Source: Actinomycetes bacterium
GTDB taxonomy: Bacteria > Actinomycetota > Acidimicrobiia > Acidimicrobiales > Microtrichaceae
Direction of reading: 5' to 3'
Assembly (NCBI GenBank): GCA_023427825.1
Contig: JAEZAI010000209.1
Coordinates: 1-11,222 of the forward strand
DNA length: 11,222 nucleotides
The notes under the pieces were generated by a model. The model was not told where the DNA came from. It saw only the letters and a program-made list of their open reading frames with translations, and did not search any database. Made by a program: the position numbers and the translations under genes. Positions 5,075-10,891 of the stretch are shown here, in pieces. The number at the start of each line of letters is the position of its first letter. The first letter of the stretch is position 1.

Positions 5075-5887
5075 TCAGTCCGTGCCGGTGCCGCTCGTGG
5101 CGTCCGTGCCGCCGGCGCCGCTCGTTCCGGCTCCGCTCTGCGGCGGCGCCCCGGCCGAGTCCTCGCTCCGGTGGGTCACGTACAGGGCCACGATCATGGC
5201 CACGAACGTCACCAGGTAGACCTGGCCGATGATCGCCTCGGCGCCGGTGAGCAGGTGTCCGACCCGGGTGTCGGGCGACAGGTCGCCCAGGCCGACCGTC
5301 GTGACGGTGGTGAGGCTGTAGTACATGAACGACGAGCTCGGCTCGGGCTGTCCGAAGAAGTCGTTGCCGTGCAGCGCCGCCGCCGTCAGGTAGAGCAGCG
5401 CGAAGCAGAGGGCGATGAGCAGGTAGGCGGAGATCGCACCCAGGACGGTGTTGACCGTGACTCGCCGGTGCTGCAGCAACCGGACCGCGACGGCGACGGG
5501 CATGATCAGGGCCAGACCGACGAACACGATGGACGGGATGCGAGCGTTCAGCGGCCGGTCGGTGTCGACGGTGAGCGCGACCACGTAGACGAGCGTCGTG
5601 GCGACGAGCGCGACCACGACGAGTCCCGTCCCGATCCGGCGCCAGCGCCGCGGCACTCCCGAGGCGCGCAGGGCGAGGATGAACGTGGCGCCGATCAGGG
5701 CGTTCTCGACGAACGAGGAGAGCACCGATTCCGCGCTGTCGATCTGCTTCGGCAGGTCGACGAGCGTCATCAGCACGATGGTCACCGTGGTCAGCACCAG
5801 GAGCGTGCCGAACCGGTCGATGTGCGGCTGGTCCGGCGCATCGTCGGTGGGTCGCGGGATGGACGCCGTCGTGTCGGTGCCTGACAT
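5075..5887 (-). CDS. Potassium-channel-like membrane protein (Ion_trans_2 pore)
   Basis: The 270-residue inner-membrane protein carries the K+ selectivity filter T-V-G-L-G-D (197-202), preceded by the pore-helix phrase S-F-M-Y-Y-S-L-T-T-V-T. Leu replaces the common Tyr of G-Y-G, a substitution also found in working channels. Hydrophobic segments fall at about 27-45, 59-76, 86-106, 118-137, 147-170 and 220-238, with the pore between the last two. That is a six-helix layout without an obvious Arg-rich S4 voltage sensor. The C-terminus is a short Gly/Ser/Thr-rich tail with no RCK/TrkA-N domain, so gating is unclear. Its likely role is selective K+ flux setting membrane potential. The ATG at 5887 has no ribosome binding site but has TACCCT seven bases ahead, so the mRNA is probably leaderless. 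The cupredoxin gene 185 bp downstream seems separately transcribed. Confidence 0.88.
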   Translation of the reverse strand: MSGTDTTASIPRPTDDAPDQPHIDRFGTLLVLTTVTIVLMTLVDLPKQIDSAESVLSSFVENALIGATFILALRASGVPRRWRRIGTGLVVVALVATTLVYVVALTVDTDRPLNARIPSIVFVGLALIMPVAVAVRLLQHRRVTVNTVLGAISAYLLIALCFALLYLTAAALHGNDFFGQPEPSSSFMYYSLTTVTTVGLGDLSPDTRVGHLLTGAEAIIGQVYLVTFVAMIVALYVTHRSEDSAGAPPQSGAGTSGAGGTDATSGTGTD

Positions 5888-5894
5888 GGCGCGG

Positions 5895-5900
5895 AGGGTA
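5895..5900 (-). promoter_or_regulatory. -10 element for a leaderless channel mRNA
   Basis: TACCCT (TANNNT) lies on the minus strand with seven bases between it and the ATG, the spacing expected if transcription starts at the A of ATG. No good -35 is seen. The lack of a Shine-Dalgarno sequence agrees. Confidence 0.4.
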
Positions 5901-6005
5901 TCGGGACCTCGCGCCGGGACCTCCGGGGAACGGGCGACCGGGCCGCGGTCAGGGATCGGCGGGCCGGGTGAAACCGGCCCCTTACGGACGCAGGGGGTGC
6001 TGCAC

Positions 6006-6011
6006 TACCGT
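6006..6011 (+). promoter_or_regulatory. Candidate -10 for the alpha/beta hydrolase gene
   Basis: TACCGT lies 45 bases before the ATG, with TTACGG (5982-5987) 18 bases further upstream as a poor -35. A GGGCCGG-gtgaaa-CCGGCCC dyad (5961-5980) lies just upstream and could be an operator. Weak call. Confidence 0.3.
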
Positions 6012-6056
6012 CGCGGAGCGGTCGGGGGCACGGCTGCGGACCGAGGGAGGCCTCCC

Positions 6057-6962
6057 ATGGGCAGCACGTCGTTCGAACGGCGGACGATCAGCATCCACGG
6101 GCACCAGGTGTCGTACCGGGTGGGCGGCGAGGGTCCCGTGATCCTGCTCGTCCACGGCATGGCAGGGAGCTCGTCCACGTGGCGCAGCGTCTGGGACGAC
6201 CTCACTGCCCGGGCGACGGTGATCGCCCCCGACCTGCCCGGACACGGCCGCACCGACAAGCCCCGTGGCGACTACTCGCTGGGCGCCCAGGCGAGCTTCC
6301 TCCGCGACCTGCTGGTGGCGCTCGGACACGATCGGGCGACCGTGGTCGGCACGTCGCTCGGCGGCGGGATCGCCCTGCAGTTCTCGTACCAGTACCCGGA
6401 GCGCCTCGAGCGCCTCGTGCTCGTGGGCGCCGGCGGCCTGGGCGAAGAGGTCACGCCGATCCTGCGGCTGATCTCGGTGCCCGGGACCGACCTGCTCTTC
6501 CCGGCGCTGTTCCAGCCGGTGTTCCGCGACGCGGCTCGCACGGTGGGCGGCTGGTTCGGTCGGGTCGGACTCAAGCCGGCCGCGGCGACCGACGAGATCT
6601 TCCGGGCCTACGCGTCGCTGGTCGATCCCGAAACCCGCACCGCCTTCGTGCACACGTTGCGCAGCGTGGTCGACCGTCGGGGTCAGAGGGTCAGCGCGCA
6701 TGACCGGCTGTACCTGGCGAGCGACGTGCCCACGCTGATCGTGTGGGGCGAGAAGGACCCGATCATCCCGGTGAGCCACGGCCACGCCGCGCACGAGGCC
6801 ATGCCCGGCAGCCGGCTGGAGATCATCCCGGGAGTGGGCCACTTCCCGCAGGTCGAGGACCCCCGACGGTTCGCCGAGGTCGTGCTCGAGTTCGTCGACG
6901 GCACGGAGCCGGCGCAGCTCGCCGCCGAGGACCTGTCGTCTCGCCTCGTCGGCGCTCACTGA
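6057..6962 (+). CDS. Alpha/beta hydrolase
   Basis: This is a 301-residue cytoplasmic hydrolase of the alpha/beta fold, acting by a Ser-His-Asp triad on an ester, amide, C-C or similar bond. The triad is readable: nucleophile Ser100 in G-T-S-L-G-G-G (98-104), Asp234 in W-G-E-K-D-P-I-I-P (230-238), and His262 in G-V-G-H-F-P-Q-V-E-D-P (259-269). The oxyanion loop is L-V-H-G-M-A-G-S-S-S-T-W (31-42), and D-L-P-G-H-G-R-T-D-K-P (59-69) is the usual cap-approach motif. The segment 135-215 forms the variable lid, so the substrate cannot be read. The ATG at 6057 has GGGAGG six bases upstream, and that site is one half of the perfect dyad GGGAGGCCTCCC (6045-6056) that abuts the start codon. It stands alone, divergent from the channel gene and convergent with the DUF4177-like gene. 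Confidence 0.92.
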   Translation: MGSTSFERRTISIHGHQVSYRVGGEGPVILLVHGMAGSSSTWRSVWDDLTARATVIAPDLPGHGRTDKPRGDYSLGAQASFLRDLLVALGHDRATVVGTSLGGGIALQFSYQYPERLERLVLVGAGGLGEEVTPILRLISVPGTDLLFPALFQPVFRDAARTVGGWFGRVGLKPAAATDEIFRAYASLVDPETRTAFVHTLRSVVDRRGQRVSAHDRLYLASDVPTLIVWGEKDPIIPVSHGHAAHEAMPGSRLEIIPGVGHFPQVEDPRRFAEVVLEFVDGTEPAQLAAEDLSSRLVGAH

Positions 6963-6964
6963 CG

Positions 6965-6979
6965 CTCGCCACCGGCGAG
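6965..6979 (+). terminator. Short hairpin after the hydrolase stop codon
   Basis: CTCGCC-ACC-GGCGAG forms a 6-bp GC-rich stem with a 3-base loop, starting two bases after the TGA. No T-tract follows, so this is a modest terminator candidate. Confidence 0.35.
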
Positions 6980-7039
6980 TCCCCACGCCGCGGGTGCTGA
7001 CTCCACCGAGTGGCGTCGGTGACGCACGATCGACATGGG

Positions 7040-7060
7040 GGTCCGATGGCTCGTCGGACC
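7040..7060 (-). terminator. Hairpin between convergent hydrolase and DUF4177-like genes
   Basis: GGTCCGA-TGGCTCG-TCGGACC is a perfect 7-bp stem with a 7-base loop, located four bases beyond the DUF4177-like stop codon. Lying between convergent genes, it could act in both directions. There is no U-tract on either side. Confidence 0.45.
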
Positions 7061-7064
7061 GTCG

Positions 7065-7280
7065 TCAGAGGTAGGTCGTCGGGATGCGACGCGTGTCGTC
7101 ACCACGCGGCGCGGGGCGCTTCCAGAACAGGGCGACCGCCCCGTCCATCAGCACGGAGCTCGACACGAGCTCCCAGCCCTGGGTCTGGATGTCGCCGAGC
7201 GTCTTCGACTGCCGCTCGGTGAGCGGTGGCCTGAACCCTTCGCCGTCGGACCCGAGCACGACCAGCTGGTGTTCGTACAT
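7065..7280 (-). CDS. Small DUF4177-like protein
   Basis: This 71-residue soluble protein has the layout of the DUF4177 family: an opening strand Y-E-H-Q-L-V-V-L, a helix-forming middle, then Q-G-W-E-L-V-S-S-S (34-42) and a last strand A-L-F-W-K-R-P (50-56), as in the family's E-Y-K-V-V ... G-W-E-L-V-S ... F-K-R pattern. The function of such proteins is unknown. The extra 15-residue tail is basic and polar. The ATG at 7280 gives a natural N-terminus, but I see no ribosome binding site and no obvious TANNNT at leaderless spacing. The gene is divergent from the HIT/DUF1295 pair across a 134-bp gap holding two strong dyads, and convergent with the hydrolase. Codon use and motif order support it as real. 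Confidence 0.7.
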   Translation of the reverse strand: MYEHQLVVLGSDGEGFRPPLTERQSKTLGDIQTQGWELVSSSVLMDGAVALFWKRPAPRGDDTRRIPTTYL

Positions 7281-7387
7281 GACTCAAGTGGAGCACCGGG
7301 GCGGCCCCGGATGTCGGGCGAAGCGGTGTGGTCGGGTCAGGACCCGCCGTCGAGCTTGTCGGAGTGGGGACGTTTCCGCCGCACGGA

Positions 7388-7403
7388 CGCGGAGCGCTCC
7401 GCG
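7388..7403. promoter_or_regulatory. 16-bp perfect palindrome before the HIT gene
   Basis: CGCGGAGCGCTCCGCG is an uninterrupted 8+8 dyad ending 11 bases before the ATG at 7415. A second dyad, CCGGGG-CGG-CCCCGG (7296-7310), lies near the divergent DUF4177-like start. Both could be operator sites, but all-GC palindromes of this size can also arise by chance. Confidence 0.3.
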
Positions 7404-7414
7404 AGACTCGGCCG

Positions 7415-7900
7415 ATGTCGGTTGCGCCCGAGGACTGCTTCGCCTGCTCTCTCACGAGGGGCGCGCTGCCGCTCGTCGGCGGCGAACTGCTCCGGACGCG
7501 CCACTGGGTGGTGGAGCACGCAGTCGGTCCGCTCGAGCTCGGGACGATGGTCGTCAAGCCGATCCGTCATGTGTGCCACGTCGCCGAGCTCACGCCGGAG
7601 GAGACGGACGAGCTCGGTCCGCTCCTGCAGCAGGTGTCGGCCGTCGCGACCGAGCTCTGCGACCCGGACCAGGTGTACGTCTGCCTCTGGTCGCACTCGG
7701 GGCAACGACCGGGCCACATCCACTTCGTGGTCGAGCCGGTGCAGCGGTCGTCGGTGGTCGAGCTCGGTGCGGGCGGCCCCGTGTGCCAGGCCCATCGCTT
7801 CCAGCACGGCGAGGATCCGTCGCCGAGCCAGGTCGAGTTCTTCTGCGAGTCCGCCCGGCCGCTGCTCGCCGACCTCGCCGCGGCGAGCCCGTTGTCGTGA
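7415..7900 (+). CDS. HIT (histidine triad) family protein with an incomplete triad
   Basis: The protein has 161 residues. HIT proteins hydrolyse or transfer nucleotidyl groups from substrates such as nucleoside phosphoramidates or dinucleoside polyphosphates. The N-terminal C-F-A-C (Cys8, Cys11) fits the zinc-binding HIT subgroup. M-V-V-K-P-I-R-H-V-C-H-V-A-E-L-T-P-E-E (45-63) is the conserved strand-helix region. The active-site segment is R-P-G-H-I-H-F-V-V-E-P (98-108): the first and central histidines (101, 103) are present, but the third is Val105. The central His is the nucleophile in the family, so activity is possible but its chemistry or substrate may differ. The ATG at 7415 gives the natural N-terminus; the ribosome binding site is weak. 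The gene overlaps the DUF1295 gene by four bases (GTGA), so the two are co-expressed. Confidence 0.85.
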   Translation: MSVAPEDCFACSLTRGALPLVGGELLRTRHWVVEHAVGPLELGTMVVKPIRHVCHVAELTPEETDELGPLLQQVSAVATELCDPDQVYVCLWSHSGQRPGHIHFVVEPVQRSSVVELGAGGPVCQAHRFQHGEDPSPSQVEFFCESARPLLADLAAASPLS

Positions 7901-8787
7901 GCGGTCGGGGAGCGATCGCGTCGATGGGGCGGGGCGGGTCGTTGGCGATGGTCGCCGTCGCGTACGTGATGGCGTGCGCCGTGGCGTGGTCGATCGCCGA
8001 GGCGATCGGTCCGGACCGGCCGGTGTGGGCGCTGGCCGGAGGCTATGTGGCGTCCGCGCTCGTCATCTACGCGTGGTCGATGGGTGTGGACAACGGCTCC
8101 ATGTTCGACGCGTGGTGGAGCGTGCTCCCGCCGCTCGCCACGGTGTGGATGGCCCTCACCGCCACCGCCGACGTTCCCGGGCTCCGGATCGCGCTCGTCA
8201 TGGTCGTGATCTGGGCGTGGGCCGTCCGGCTGACGCTCAACTGGGCCCGCGGCTGGGCCGGGCTGTCGCACGAGGACTGGCGCTACCTCGACCTGTACTC
8301 CAAGGGGCCCAAGGCGCTCATGTCGCTGGTGGCCGTGCACCTGGGGCCGTGCGTGATCGTGCTGCTGGGGTCCCTGTCGCTGATCCCTACGGTGCACGAG
8401 GGCACCAACGAGGTGGCGGTCCTCGACTGGCTCGCCCTGATGGTCGGGGCCATGGCCGTCATGTTCGAGCTCGTGGCGGACGAGCAGATGCGGTCGTTCT
8501 CGCGGACCAAGCAGCCGGGCCAGATCATGGACCGCGGGCTCTGGCGGATTTCCCGCCATCCCAACTACTTCGGCGAGATCCTGTTCTGGTGGTCGCTGTG
8601 GTTGTTCGGCGTGTCGGCCGACCCGGGTTGGTGGTGGACGATCGTCGGGCCGGTCGCGGTGGTCGTGATGTTCCTCACCGCCTCGGTCCCGATGCTCGAC
8701 GACCGCAGCCGCGAGCGCCGGCCCGGCTTCGCCGAGTACGCGGACCGCACCTCGGCCCTCGTCCCCCTGCCGCCCCGCAAGGGGTGA
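7897..8787 (+). CDS. DUF1295 family membrane protein (steroid 5-alpha-reductase-like)
   Basis: This 296-residue multipass membrane protein shows the DUF1295 signature. Early hydrophobic helices at about 15-36 and 43-62 are followed by R-L-T-L-N-W-A-R-G-W-x-G-L-x-H-E-D-W-R-Y (111-130). Further helices lie at about 140-163, 174-194, 226-238 and 247-264. The conserved E-L-V-A-D-E-Q-M (191-198) and the C-terminal G-L-W-R-I-S-R-H-P-N-Y-F-G-E (214-227) are shared with steroid 5-alpha-reductase and isoprenyl-cysteine methyltransferase relatives, where this end binds the cofactor. Reduction or methylation of a lipid-like substrate is therefore a family-level guess. The GTG at 7897 overlaps the HIT stop as GTGA and is preferred; an in-frame ATG at 7924 (GGGGAG upstream) is an alternative. 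No known pathway links it with HIT. Confidence 0.88.
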   Translation: MSGRGAIASMGRGGSLAMVAVAYVMACAVAWSIAEAIGPDRPVWALAGGYVASALVIYAWSMGVDNGSMFDAWWSVLPPLATVWMALTATADVPGLRIALVMVVIWAWAVRLTLNWARGWAGLSHEDWRYLDLYSKGPKALMSLVAVHLGPCVIVLLGSLSLIPTVHEGTNEVAVLDWLALMVGAMAVMFELVADEQMRSFSRTKQPGQIMDRGLWRISRHPNYFGEILFWWSLWLFGVSADPGWWWTIVGPVAVVVMFLTASVPMLDDRSRERRPGFAEYADRTSALVPLPPRKG

Positions 8788-8853
8788 AGGGCTGCGGTGG
8801 TCATGGGGGAGCGACCGCGGCGGGCGGCGGGAGTGGTCCGGACGCGGGAGGTC

Positions 8854-8859
8854 TAGCCT
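8854..8859 (+). promoter_or_regulatory. -10 element of the VOC/nitroreductase operon
   Basis: TAGCCT matches TANNNT and would start transcription near 8866, leaving a leader of about 32 bases with AGGGGG (8884-8889) as ribosome binding site. It is centred between the inverted arms AGTGGTC (8832-8838) and GACCACT (8876-8882). No convincing -35 is visible. Confidence 0.4.
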
Positions 8860-8897
8860 CGACGCAGGTCGATCCGACCACTTAGGGGGCGTGAACC

Positions 8898-9419
8898 GTG
8901 GCCGAACCCGTCGCACCCGAGCAGCGTCATGGCGCCGGCGTCGACCGGACCGACGAGTGGGAGGAGCTGCGTCGCCGTTACCTCCGTCCGAAGGCGGATC
9001 GCCCGCCGTCCTCCGCCCGCGGCGTGCACCACGTGGCGCTGGTCAGCAGTGACGTGCAGCGGACGATCGACTTCTACCAGGGCCTGCTGGAGTTCCCGCT
9101 CAGCGAGCTGTTCGAGAACCGGGACTACCAGGGCTCGACGCACTTCTTCTTCGACATCGGCATCGGCAACCAGCTCGCGTTCTTCGATCTGCCCGGCTTG
9201 GACCTGGGCGACTACGCGGAGGTGCTCGGCGGCCTGCACCACCTGGCGATCTCCGTCGAGCCCGAGCGCTGGGCGCACCTCAAGGCCAAGCTCGACGACG
9301 CCGGCATCGAGTACGCCCACATCGACGGGAGCTCGATCTACTTCCGTGGTCCCGACGGCGAGCGCATCGAGCTCATCTCGGACCCGCTCGGCGAGATGTA
9401 CGGGATCTTCCACCTGTGA
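8898..9419 (+). CDS. VOC-family protein with an N-terminal helical extension
   Basis: The 173-residue soluble protein has about 40 charged residues (E-W-E-E-L-R-R-R-Y-L-R-P at 20-31) before a complete VOC fold. Module one starts G-V-H-H-V-A-L-V-S-S-D (42-52), with T-I-D-F-Y-Q-G-L-L-E-F-P-L (56-68) and F-F-F-D-I-G-I-G-N-Q-L-A-F-F (83-96). Module two is G-G-L-H-H-L-A-I-S-V (111-120) through S-I-Y-F-R-G-P-D-G-E-R-I-E-L-I (146-160). The His44/45, His114/115 and Glu158 positions suit the metal-binding corners of a glyoxalase- or dioxygenase-type VOC enzyme. The GTG start has AGGGGG eight bases upstream. Its stop overlaps the nitroreductase start by four bases, so the two may act on the same or successive metabolites. 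Substrate unknown. Confidence 0.9.
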   Translation: MAEPVAPEQRHGAGVDRTDEWEELRRRYLRPKADRPPSSARGVHHVALVSSDVQRTIDFYQGLLEFPLSELFENRDYQGSTHFFFDIGIGNQLAFFDLPGLDLGDYAEVLGGLHHLAISVEPERWAHLKAKLDDAGIEYAHIDGSSIYFRGPDGERIELISDPLGEMYGIFHL

Positions 9420-10114
9420 CCGGGGACGGCGACGGCGTGACCCTGGTCGACGGCCTGCGGACCACCGGAGCGATCCGCGACTTCGAGGATCGATCGGTGC
9501 CGCACGACGTCCTCGTGCGCGTGTTCGACACCGCACGCTTCGCTCCCAACGGCGGCAACCAGCAGGCCTGGCACGTGGTGCTCCTCGAGGATCCCGAGCT
9601 GCGTCGGGGCATGCGCGACCTGTACGTGAAGGGCTGGGGTCAGTACCTCGCCATGCGCGCTGCGGGCGTGCAGCCGTGGGCGCCGATCGGCGACCGTGAC
9701 GCGGAGGCGGCGGCGATCGCCGACGCGAGCGCCGGTGATCCGGGCGGGTTCGCCTCTGAGTTCGACCGGGTGCCGGTCATGGCGGTCGTGCTGGCAGATC
9801 TGCGGCTGCTCGCCGCCACCGACCGGGACCTCGGCCGCTACACGCTCGTCGGCGGCGCCTCGATCTACCCGTTCGTGTGGAGCGTGCTGCTGGCCGCGCA
9901 CGCCGAGGGTCTGGGCGGCGTGATGACGACCATGAACGTGTTGCACGAGCCAGCGGTCAAGGCGCTGCTGCAAGTGCCCGACGAGTTCGCCGTCGCCACC
10001 GTGCTGGCGCTGGGGTACCCGACGAAGCGGACGACGAAGCTGCGTCGGGACCCGGTCGCCTCGTTCGTCACCATCGACACGTTCGGCGGTCCGTCGCTCA
10101 CCGACGGGTCCTGA
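9416..10114 (+). CDS. Nitroreductase family protein (FMN-dependent oxidoreductase)
   Basis: The 232-residue cytoplasmic enzyme belongs to the nitroreductase fold, whose members use FMN and NAD(P)H to reduce nitro groups, quinones, enones or related compounds, usually as dimers. The FMN-binding N-terminus is clear: L-R-T-T-G-A-I-R-D-F (14-23, with Arg15 and Arg21) and A-R-F-A-P-N-G-G-N-Q-Q-A-W-H (40-53). The central helix and FMN loop G-G-A-S-I-Y-P-F-V-W (146-155) lead to A-E-G-L-G-G-V-M (163-170), and L-A-L-G-Y-P (197-202) is the usual C-terminal flavin-side motif. The 60-120 insert is typical lid variation. The GTG start at 9416 lies inside the VOC stop (GTGA), so coupling is expected. The substrate is unassigned; the VOC partner suggests one small-molecule pathway. 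Confidence 0.9.
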   Translation: MTGDGDGVTLVDGLRTTGAIRDFEDRSVPHDVLVRVFDTARFAPNGGNQQAWHVVLLEDPELRRGMRDLYVKGWGQYLAMRAAGVQPWAPIGDRDAEAAAIADASAGDPGGFASEFDRVPVMAVVLADLRLLAATDRDLGRYTLVGGASIYPFVWSVLLAAHAEGLGGVMTTMNVLHEPAVKALLQVPDEFAVATVLALGYPTKRTTKLRRDPVASFVTIDTFGGPSLTDGS

Positions 10115-10137
10115 GCCGGCGTCGAATCGGCGCCGGC
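10115..10137 (+). terminator. Stem-loop directly after the nitroreductase gene
   Basis: GCCGGCG (10115-10121) pairs with CGCCGGC (10131-10137) across a 9-base loop, starting at the base after the TGA. No T-run follows. Its placement makes it the likely end of the VOC/nitroreductase transcript. Confidence 0.5.
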
Positions 10138-10165
10138 AACCCCGAGACCCCAGAAGATTTCTGCA

Positions 10166-10188
10166 TTGCGGTCATGATCTGACCGCAA
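10166..10188. promoter_or_regulatory. Operator-like 9-5-9 palindrome over the dinB-family promoter
   Basis: TTGCGGTCA (10166-10174) and TGACCGCAA (10180-10188) are perfect inverted repeats around TGATC. The site ends seven bases before the -10 hexamer and covers where a -35 would be, the classic position for a repressor. A second small dyad, CAGAA-GAT-TTCTG (10151-10163), lies three bases upstream in unusually AT-rich DNA. The regulator is unknown and no regulator gene is adjacent. Confidence 0.5.
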
Positions 10189-10195
10189 CGGTTCG

Positions 10196-10201
10196 TACGG
10201 T
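10196..10201 (+). promoter_or_regulatory. -10 element for a leaderless dinB-family mRNA
   Basis: TACGGT (TANNNT) is followed by six bases and then the ATG at 10208. With no Shine-Dalgarno sequence present, a leaderless transcript is likely. This also supports 10208 over the ATG at 10214. Confidence 0.5.
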
Positions 10202-10207
10202 CCTCTC

Positions 10208-10825
10208 ATGACGATGACCACCGAGAACCCGCAGTCCATCACCCCCGACCCCGCCGAGTCGGCCGGCGCATCGCAGCTCAGCAGGGAGCGTCGGGATCTC
10301 CTCGAGGTGCTCGCCAAGCACCGCGAGTTCCTGATCGGGACCGCGTCCGACCTCACCGACGAGCAGGCGGCCAGCCGTCCGACGGTCAGCGAGCTGTCGA
10401 TCGGCGGGATCATCAAGCACGTCGCCGAGACGGAGCAGCAGTGGGCCAACTTCATGACCGGCGGTGTCGAGGCGTTCACCGGCGATGACTGGGCCGAGGT
10501 CGACTGGGAGGCGTTGAGCTCGGGCGGGGAGATCCCGGCCGAGGTCCAGGAGCAGTGGAAGAACGGCTTCCGGTTGGTCGAAGGCGAGACGCTGGCGTCG
10601 GTCCTCGATCGCTACGCCGAGGTCGCCGCGGCCACCGATCACCTCGTGGCGACTCTCCCGTCGCTGGACCAGGAGTACGCGCTGCCCGAGGCGCCGTGGT
10701 TCGAGCCCGGAGCGTCGTGGTCGGTGCGACGCTGCATCGTGCACATCGTCGCCGAGACGGCCCAGCACGCCGGCCACGCCGACATCATCCGCGAGTCGAT
10801 CGACGGCCGGAAGTCGATGGGCTGA
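10208..10825 (+). CDS. DinB / DUF664 family protein
   Basis: The 205-residue protein is a DinB-like four-helix bundle. Members bind a divalent metal with three histidines; relatives include thiol-dependent transferases and mycothiol-dependent isomerases, while many DUF664 proteins are uncharacterised. The first ligand is His71 in G-G-I-I-K-H-V-A-E-T-E-Q-Q-W (66-79). The other two are His187 and His190 in A-Q-H-A-G-H-A-D-I-I-R-E-S-I-D-G (185-200), which matches the DUF664 consensus closely, and His179 is nearby. The first 25 residues are polar and probably disordered. A thiol-transfer role using mycothiol would fit an actinobacterium but is inference. It stands alone under its own palindrome-controlled promoter, suggesting an inducible stress or detoxification gene. 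Confidence 0.9.
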   Translation: MTMTTENPQSITPDPAESAGASQLSRERRDLLEVLAKHREFLIGTASDLTDEQAASRPTVSELSIGGIIKHVAETEQQWANFMTGGVEAFTGDDWAEVDWEALSSGGEIPAEVQEQWKNGFRLVEGETLASVLDRYAEVAAATDHLVATLPSLDQEYALPEAPWFEPGASWSVRRCIVHIVAETAQHAGHADIIRESIDGRKSMG

Positions 10826-10831
10826 GCAGCC

Positions 10832-10891
10832 TGACGGCGCGAGCGGGCGGGCCGACTTAGCCTCCGGGCCATGCCGCTGCTCGCGCCGTCA
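10832..10891. repeat. 13-bp inverted repeat bracketing the amidohydrolase promoter and start codon
   Basis: TGACGGCGCGAGC (10832-10844) and GCTCGCGCCGTCA (10879-10891) are perfect inverted copies separated by 34 bases that contain the -10 TAGCCT and the ATG. The right arm encodes residues 3-7 of the amidohydrolase. It may be a two-site operator, or a long-loop terminator for the dinB-family gene, which ends six bases before the left arm. Confidence 0.55.
10858..10863 (+). promoter_or_regulatory. -10 element for a leaderless amidohydrolase mRNA
   Basis: TAGCCT lies seven bases before the ATG at 10871 and there is no ribosome binding site, the arrangement expected for leaderless transcription. 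Confidence 0.5.

Noticed and set aside
5171..5884. 237-residue plus-strand open frame antisense to the channel gene
   Set aside because: It is Arg/Gly/Asp/Glu-rich shadow sequence; the minus strand carries the K+ filter and membrane helices.
7567..8916. 449-residue minus-strand open frame over the HIT/DUF1295 genes
   Set aside because: It is His/Arg/Pro-rich with no recognisable domain, and it is antisense to two clearly conserved proteins.
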